A DNA stretch of 64,000 nucleotides from Heliocidaris tuberculata (taxonomy: Eukaryota; Echinodermata; Echinoidea; Camarodonta; Echinometridae). Positions 57,098 through 64,000 of this stretch are shown here, in pieces. The translations under genes were made by a program, and so were the position numbers. Within the stretch, counting starts at the first letter, position 1. Each line of letters starts with the position of its first letter. Under the pieces are notes generated by a model. The model saw only the letters and a program-made list of their open reading frames with translations. It did not search any database and was not told the origin of the DNA. The stretch covers positions 21,541,215-21,605,214 of the forward strand of contig CM046836.1 of assembly GCA_025618425.1 (NCBI GenBank), read 5' to 3'.

Positions 57098-58326
57098 TTT
57101 ATGTTCTGGCTGGTATCAGCAAAGTTGAGAGTCATGAAAAGGCTTTAAAATGTTATATTTTGATTATTAAAAGACAATTTATGAAAGAACAGACTTTGTT
57201 CACTGTATGACCTGATATATCTAATCAAAAATTTATGGTTGAGTGAGCAAGCCAGGTGAAATCGACTTACCAAAAGTAACATTTTGAAACACTCAACAAA
57301 GTAGTTAATTGCTTACTCAAGCATAAAATTTTGATGGGATGTGTAAAGACTACATAGAACAAAGCCTGTAATTTCATAAATTGCCTTTTATTGACCAGAA
57401 TATGGAAATTACTAAGCCTTTTCATGACTCACAGTGTCTTAGTATTGCTTGTATCTTGCTATTTATCAACAAAAATTGAAGAAATCTGATGAAAACTTTT
57501 TGAGGGCTTACCAAATCTCTACATTACCTTTAAGTTCTGCTTGTAGTTTCAAAACTTTAAGTTAATTTGTACGTGTAGTTATCTTGTAGTTTCAGACTAT
57601 ATGAATGGACTCGTATTTTCAAAACTTTAAGTTCACTTGTAGTTCTGTTCATGTTAAACTTCCGGGTCATACTCTTCGCACGAATTATGAACAAAGGATC
57701 TATATGTGTACTGTACACACAATCATCGGTATCTACTTCCAGTGTTAACAACTACCAACGCTTGGCTTGTAGTTTCAGAACAATGAGCATCGTTGTTTCA
57801 GGCCCTTGTGAACCTCGTCGTGGTTAGTGAGTCATTGTTTCGTTAACTTAAAGTTTTGCTAACTTAAAGTTTCAAAACCACAAGTCCCGTATGAACGTAG
57901 CTAAAGATGGATGGAACACAATGAAATGTATCTGGTGACTACCAGTAAGTTTTGCATAAAGAATCAGGTTGCAAAAAAAACTAAATATTTCCCCATAGAG
58001 CTATCTTACATTGCTAAACATACTCATGTGTATATGATGTTACCTCTAACTATTGGATAATTGTTGGATCATGCAGAGAATTATGTAGAATCCCTTGAAG
58101 TATGGAGGAAAATTTTTCTGCTGGATTAGAAAAATTGCCTGAAATAAAATGTGTCTATCATAACATTTCTAAAATTTTGACGACCTCTGTTTTCAGGTTT
58201 TCAGGCTATAACTGATGTACATGTATTCATAAAATAAATTTAGGACCATATATAATTCTGCTTTACTATCTTGCATATTATAAACATGTATGCATCAATC
58301 CTGGGGGAAAAATGATGTCTAAAATT
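57098..58326. repeat. Inverted duplication, right member
   Basis: Reverse-complement copy of 51150-52385 inserted inside the hAT-like element. The left junction TAAATT/TATGTT shares a few bases with the source (TTTA/TGTT), so microhomology is possible. Confidence 0.85.
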
Positions 58327-59018
58327 AGGGTGTCTGAAGTCACACTGAAAAGTGTCAGCTTAAAAACGTGCTGATTCAGGGGGGAAAATGGCACAATTTT
58401 GGGGGCAAATTCATCCTGTTATTAAAATGTGATCTGAATTCATTTTTATCTCATATTTGGAATGTATGGAAAGAGAAAATCCTGGTCATTCTTTTGACAC
58501 TAAGGACAAGTTTTTAGGCTCACTAGAAAATTAAAATAAGAGATAAATTGCAAACCCTTATATTTGTGTGTATTCAGATTGCCATTTCCCCATGTGTTTC
58601 CTACAGGAAACTGAAATTTCTGTTTTACACACATTTTGTCACTTTTTCGCAATTTTGCACTGTGATCTGATATTCAAACCTTGGAAAAATTCATACCATC
58701 TGAAAGATTGTAAAATTTCCTATCTGGTCATGTAAAGGACAAGTTTTTGACATTAAGTATAAAGTCGAAACAGGTCTCGGAAGCTCAAAATTTGCATTTG
58801 TGTGTGTCCCATTTCTTAACTACATAGCCTATGGCAGGAAAAAGCTGAAAAATGGTCTGATTTCATTCTCTTATTCTCTCTTATTTTGCAGTAATTAACT
58901 GGAATTTTTCATGAAATATCATACTTCTGTCAGTTTAATGGTTATTATTTTTCAAATCCAGAAAGAAAATTTAATATTATTTTGAAATAAGTGAAATAAT
59001 TTTTTTCTCCAGACACCC
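58327..59018. mobile_element. Full hAT-like element, copy B
   Basis: Complete counterpart of 14594-15284, ending AGACACCCTACATGTAC. Its 5' end repeats the fragment at 56881-57097. Confidence 0.7.
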
Positions 59019-61551
59019 TACATGTACCTTGCTAATGTTGTGTGGTCACTGTCTTTTGCAGACTTAAATACCCACTCTGTACTACTGAACTGGAAATGAG
59101 GAGGATATTGCCACTCGTCAAAATATGAATTTGAGTTTAATTAGTTACTTGATATTACAGACAGTAGAGTTACATATTTCAGTAGTTTACATATTGAAAA
59201 ATGGTAATTTTCTGAATGAAGACAAGAATAATGATTATAGATGGCAATCAAAGTAAACAAGCAAAACATGTATTATTATTTCACCTTTAAAATGCCATAT
59301 TTTTTATAATTATTTGTTAAGCATTTGTTTGATAATTAATAAAAATATCTCTTGTTATAGGAAGTAATTACAAAATTATAAAAATTCTGAAACAATCATA
59401 TTGGAGACTAATTCTACTCATGAGTCAAAATGGAAATATTCTAAACTTTCTAGATGATGTGTGATCATAATAATGATAATGATAATAACAAACCATTGTA
59501 TAGCGCATATCATATTGTTAGTCAATATAATAAGAAAAGATTTCTTTAGCTTCTGTAATTGAAATTAATTCATGTATTTCTCAAAGAAGGCTTTGAATAA
59601 TCTTCCATTGTTAAAGTTGTTCATTTATAACATTTTAAGAATATTGTAAGACAACAGTATCCCCCCCCCCCCTAGAATTAAAGAAAATTATTCAACTTGG
59701 TGAATAGCATCTTATTATGAACAATTAAGCCCATGACACTGCATATATATGTCCTACTGAATTTTGATTAACACTGATTTATTATTCAACTAATGGTTAA
59801 CATTTAGGGTGTGAGTCTCTAAAGCCAAGCACTGAATTTTTTCCCACAAACAAATCATAATAAGGAGCACATGTTTTCTGCCCCCTTAAAGATATAACTT
59901 CCATCTGAGATGAAAAGACCTGCACTTTATATGTTCAATACCAGAAGCTACATATTTCAAAAATTCTGAATTATATTCAAAATTACAGATATCATTTTGA
60001 ATTATATATTTTTTAAATTCATTAGAATTCATATTTCTATCGTACAGTATCTTGTCATTTTAATGATTTATAATGTAAATACTTAACATAATAGTTTATT
60101 CAAAGTTGCTATGGTTAATTCCAAATGTATATTATCTAGCCTTGTCAGAGTGGAAGACATCAACACAAAAGGTTGATATCTAAGGTACAGTACTGTAATG
60201 TAATTTGAAAGTATAGTACTACATTACTATTCTCGCATTTCTCTTGTGCCTTATTGTGTTGAATGAATAAATATTACACTTTTTATTATTTACACTACAA
60301 CAGAGGAGTGATGTCATCTCATTATTACTGGTTTGTAAATTATCGTGAAATTTTTCAATGTAAAAAATATCTTCATTATCCAAATGAAAGAGGCCCATCC
60401 TGATATTAAGTTGATTTCAATAAAAGCTGAAAATGAAATGAACAACAGCTCAGTGAAAATTTGAGGAAAATCTTATAAGGGATAAATAAATTATGAATTT
60501 TACATAATGTAATCAATCAAACACAAAGTGGCAACTTGGCAACTTTACCTTGCGAGCAGCCCTTCATCTGTTTATAGTGACAATTTTAATAAAGAATATT
60601 TGGACTTTGGAAGGTATTTGTTTTTCTTCTTTTGGACTTTAATTGTGCAAGGGCAGGTTTTGAAAGGGTGGATGTGGGCATGTGCGTGTGTGTGTGCATG
60701 TGGGTGTGTGTATGTGTGTAAGAGGGTGGGGTGGGGTGTGTGTCTGTGGACATGCATGTGACTATGTTTTTAAGAAGAAGCAAAATTCACATTCTCATGT
60801 TTTCTCAGCAATGTGACATTTAAATCAGATTATACTTTTGATATAGTTATTCTTATTGATTGCTTCAAAATCAGGTCCATTGGGTGGTAGAAATTTTGAC
60901 ACTCGTGGTATATATACATGTAGGTTGCTTGCTCTAATGTTAAATAAAGGGCAGTAATTTGTAATGATTTGATTTGTGTGAAAGCTGAAAATCAGAGAAG
61001 CACATTGGTGAAAGTTGAACGAAAGCGGACAAGCAATACGAAAGTTATGATTTTTTAAAAATTGTAATAACTATACATATGGGAATTTCGAATTGGCCTT
61101 TAATATGGGTACGGTCACTGTGATGTAGCAGCAGTCAACTTTCCCATTCCCTCCAACACACAAAAGTGACTAAAATGTCAATTTTTCAAAATGTATATTA
61201 AACTAAGCAGGATCTTTTTCCATTTGGAGGACCTATAACAATGTGCTATCTACGATATATATTGAGTACTGCCCCGAGGGAAAAGGTGCTCAGGAGAAAA
61301 CTGTAATTAAATGATATTTGATATTTTGGTGTACAACAAATGAGAGAGTTGACCATGAATAGTGAATACATCACAATCGATTCACGAAATTGCCAATTTT
61401 AGATTCGCATAGATATGTAGTGATCTCATTTTTCAAACATTCATAACTTTTTAATTATTTGTCCAATTTCTTTCAAACTCTCATCATCCTGTTTCTATTA
61501 TTTTTCTCATTTCACATTATCAGCTTTTTACAAAGGTTGAATTGCCCTTTA
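59019..61551. repeat. 3' flank of gene 5, non-coding
   Basis: Counterpart of 15285-17872, with a C-run near 59661 and a GT-rich stretch at 60665-60765. No gene seen. Confidence 0.6.
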
Positions 61552-62158
61552 AAGGCCAAGTCCCCACTAATATCAAGTTTATTTGAATAAATAGAGTAAA
61601 AATAAGCAAGCATAACAGTTAAAATTTTATTGAAATCGGATGTAAAATAAGAAAGTTACAGCAATTTTAAGTTTTGCATTATTTCTTGAAACAGTGATAT
61701 GCATAACATGGGCGGATGCAAATGAGTGAACCGATGATGTCACACACTCACTTTTCCTTATGTATTTTATTTTATGAAATATCATATATTTCAATTTTTT
61801 GCTTAAATAATGTAAAACATGGTTTGACTCCTTATGGAACATGTAAAATCATCATTATTGTAACTTATTTTGATACAAGGGAGAGATTCTTTACTATTAA
61901 ATCCATAAAAATTGAAATATTTGAAATTTCATATAATAAAATACATAAGGAAAAGTGAATGTGTGACATCATCGCTTCACTCATTTGCATACCGCCAATG
62001 TTATGCATATCACTGTTTCATGAAATAATGCAAACTTTCAAAATGCCGTAACTTTCTTATTTTACATCCGATTTCAGTTAAATTTTCACTGCTATGCTTG
62101 TTTAGTTTTGCTCTATTTATTCAAATCAACTTTATATTAGTGTGGACTTGGCCTTTAA
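61552..62158. mobile_element. TTAA MITE, copy B
   Basis: Counterpart of 17873-18480 with the same TTTAAAGGCC ends and a few substitutions. Confidence 0.75.
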
Positions 62159-62309
62159 ATTCTGATGGGAATAAATGAAGAAACATTCTTAATTTGTCAT
62201 TACATGTATGCATATAATGATCACATGGCTACGAAAATGGTAACATAATGAACAGCTGGAAAGGCATTATGTGTCAAGAGAGAGGGTAGAAACGGTATAA
62301 ATTGTCATT

Positions 62310-62660
62310 TGGTTCAGTGCCCTTTGGTCCAAATGTCAGCTGGTCTAATATCATTTCATCTAACATCATTCCCAATTATAATTTTGTCCAATAACCATTC
62401 CGTCCAAAAACCATTTGGTTTTATTACCATTTGTTCAATACCCATTTGTTCCAAATACCACTTATTCTAATATTTAGTTTGTTCAATAGCCATTTCGGCT
62501 AATCCTAGTTGGTCTAATATCCACAAGGTCTAATCATCATTTTGTCCACTGACCAATTAGTCAAATGTTCATATGTATATTGGCCAATTGGTCTGATAAT
62601 CATTTGATCCAATCCTCAGTTTGTCTGTTCGGTCTATTGTTCAATATCCATTTGGTCTAA
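62310..62660. repeat. Degenerate TTTGGTCTAATA-type array, copy B
   Basis: Counterpart of 18630-18957 but continues further (GACCAATTAGTC to about 62660), while copy A jumps to a later point. Confidence 0.7.
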
Positions 62661-62737
62661 TACTACAAACAAACATGTTCTTCATACAGATTACAGCATG
62701 CCTAAGTTTTGTTTTATTTGAAATAATATATAAACTG

Positions 62738-63160
62738 TAATAATAATAATAATAATAATAACTCTTATTCCAGCGTTTGGGGGAATCCTTTTATCTCAGC
62801 CTATATATTGTTATCATTCGCCTTAACGCATGGTCGCTTTCGCCGTAACGACAGATTTTTATTGTGACGGAATAAACCGCATTGATAGGATTCCCCCTAA
62901 CGTACGAAATCATGTTATAATGAAAATAATAATAATAATAATAATAATAACAGTAATAACAAATTAATAATAATAATACCTTTACATGTGACATTAAGGC
63001 GAATCCTTTTATCTCAGCCTATTTTTCAGATTCACTTTAACCCACGTTTGCTTTCGCCTTAATGTCAAATAAAATTTCTATTGTGACGGAATAAACCGCA
63101 TTGTTATGAGATATGCTTATAATGATAATAATAATGATAATAATAATAATAATGTATGTC
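62738..63160. repeat. AAT microsatellites with two related units of about 125 bp
   Basis: GAATCCTTTTATCTCAGCCT and GTGACGGAATAAACCGCATT each occur twice (62786 and 63002; 62865 and 63082), separated by (AAT)n tracts. Absent from copy A, where about 62.57-63.48 kb is missing. Confidence 0.75.
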
Positions 63161-63653
63161 ATACACCATTCACATAACCCTGTGCTACATGTATATATCT
63201 TTATCTTCCCTTCCTCTTCTTCCATCTCCTTCTCCATCTCTGCCAATGTCTTCCTCTACATATTTTCATTATTTTTCCCCCCTTTTCACTCCTATCCTCA
63301 TGATGTAAAAAAAAATCTCCCCAATTGCCCCATAGTACATAGTCATCCTTGTTTCTTGCCTATCTTTGAAATATATTGTTGCCTTTTTTCTACTACACAT
63401 ATATGTACTCATATATTACATATCGCATTATCTTTTTATGCTCTCATTCTCTCTATATTAGTTTGTTTTGTTAGGCCTTTCGTGTTACTGTTACTGTTAT
63501 TACAGATATTATTGTTGAAAGAAAGTCCAATAAAATAAACTTGAAACCTGAAATAATAACAATAATATACACACTCTTGCAATTTTTCATGTTTAATAAT
63601 GTGATCTTATACTGTAAGTGAAAATGTCGGCTTATACGGTACTATTAGTCTGG
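63161..63653. other. Pyrimidine-rich flank, no gene seen
   Basis: CTTCCTCTTCTTCC-type low complexity; the 141-codon ORF at 63113-63538 follows from it. From about 63480 it rejoins copy A (18960). Confidence 0.45.
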
Positions 63654-64000
63654 GAGCCTGTCCCGAAATAGTCACCCCATTTTACCCATAAGATTTGACC
63701 CCTCAAAGTTGCTTAGACCATCTAAGTCATTGACAAAAAGGTTGTCAGCCTGAATGTAGCCGCCGGGTTTAGCCCCCAGAGCCCCCAAAAGAGACCCCAA
63801 AGTCGGGTCGATTTCACCCCATCTCCCCCATGCACCAAACTTTGTCAGTAGGAAGCAGTATGACTGGACATTACAAAACACAAAAAACTGACAAAAATTT
63901 CTGTCGAGATGGGGTGTCAGACGGCCCCTAAAAATTGGGGTAAAATTTTCCCCTTGAAGCCCAGGGACCAAATTTTGTCAGAAGGAAGAGCTATAGATGT
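63654..64000. mobile_element. Left arm of a second 1.5-kb palindrome, cut by the window end
   Basis: Matches 19131-19477 almost base for base, beginning GGAGCCTGTCCCGAAATAGT. Confidence 0.85.

Larger units (their letters stand above)
52705..64000. repeat. Segmental duplication, copy B core (gene 5 block)
   Basis: Counterpart of 10555-19650, near-identical by eye in coding and non-coding parts alike; runs off the window end. Confidence 0.85.

Noticed and set aside
63113..63538. 141-codon hydrophobic ORF
   Set aside because: Starts in an AAT microsatellite and runs through pyrimidine-rich low-complexity DNA; no counterpart in copy A.

Overview
The window is animal nuclear DNA. It is AT-rich, has a multi-exon gene with GT-AG introns and long introns, and is crowded with microsatellites, inverted-repeat transposons and a LINE tail. 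It contains no operons, Shine-Dalgarno sites or bacterial genes. The density of ACATGTA-type words and of short foldback elements looks most like a marine deuterostome, probably an echinoderm such as a sea urchin. That assignment is an inference; no species-specific marker was recognised.

The core of the window is a tandem family of five related immunoglobulin-superfamily (IgSF) type I membrane protein genes, all on the + strand, plus one 3' remnant. They are gene 1 at 2564-3566 (2-bp deletion), gene 2 at 11740-12705 (intact, 321 aa), gene 3 at 31821-32831 (two frame breaks), gene 4 at 39110-40150 (intact, 346 aa), a gene-3-like tail remnant at 46680-46911, and gene 5 at 53913-54878 (intact, 321 aa). 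Each reads as one open exon encoding a signal peptide, a V-like Ig domain, a cysteine-rich second Ig-like domain, a Thr/Ser stalk, one membrane helix and a short tail. The V-like domain has Ala or Leu where the F-strand Cys is expected and has an E-strand Cys instead. Tails differ between members and coding segments are mosaic, which points to birth-and-death evolution and gene conversion. I recognise no named family. This is the best candidate for an undescribed system, plausibly recognition receptors.

Most of the window is two diverged copies of one segment. Roughly 0.36-20 kb (copy A, genes 1 and 2) corresponds to 35-64 kb (copy B, genes 4 and 5). The copies differ by insertions that can be read as present/absent events: a foldback at 29-359, a CGTT-rich element at 8350-9815, a LINE tail at 41730-43422, a TIR element at 44579-46306, a tRNA-like palindromic element at 47285-48330, an insertion at 49351-50793, a hairpin insertion at 52841-52874 and an inverted duplication of 51.15-52.39 kb at 57.1-58.3 kb.

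Between the copies (20.7-34.9 kb) lie the last three recognisable exons of a tepsin-like gene (AP-4 accessory protein) on the - strand (27944 down to 25059), gene 3, and a transposon nested in a transposon (33243-34836). The inner element carries a TATA box and a 32-codon ORF with an AT-hook-like Gly-Arg run. A 1.5-kb near-perfect palindrome occupies 19131-20655, and its second copy starts at 63654 and runs off the window.
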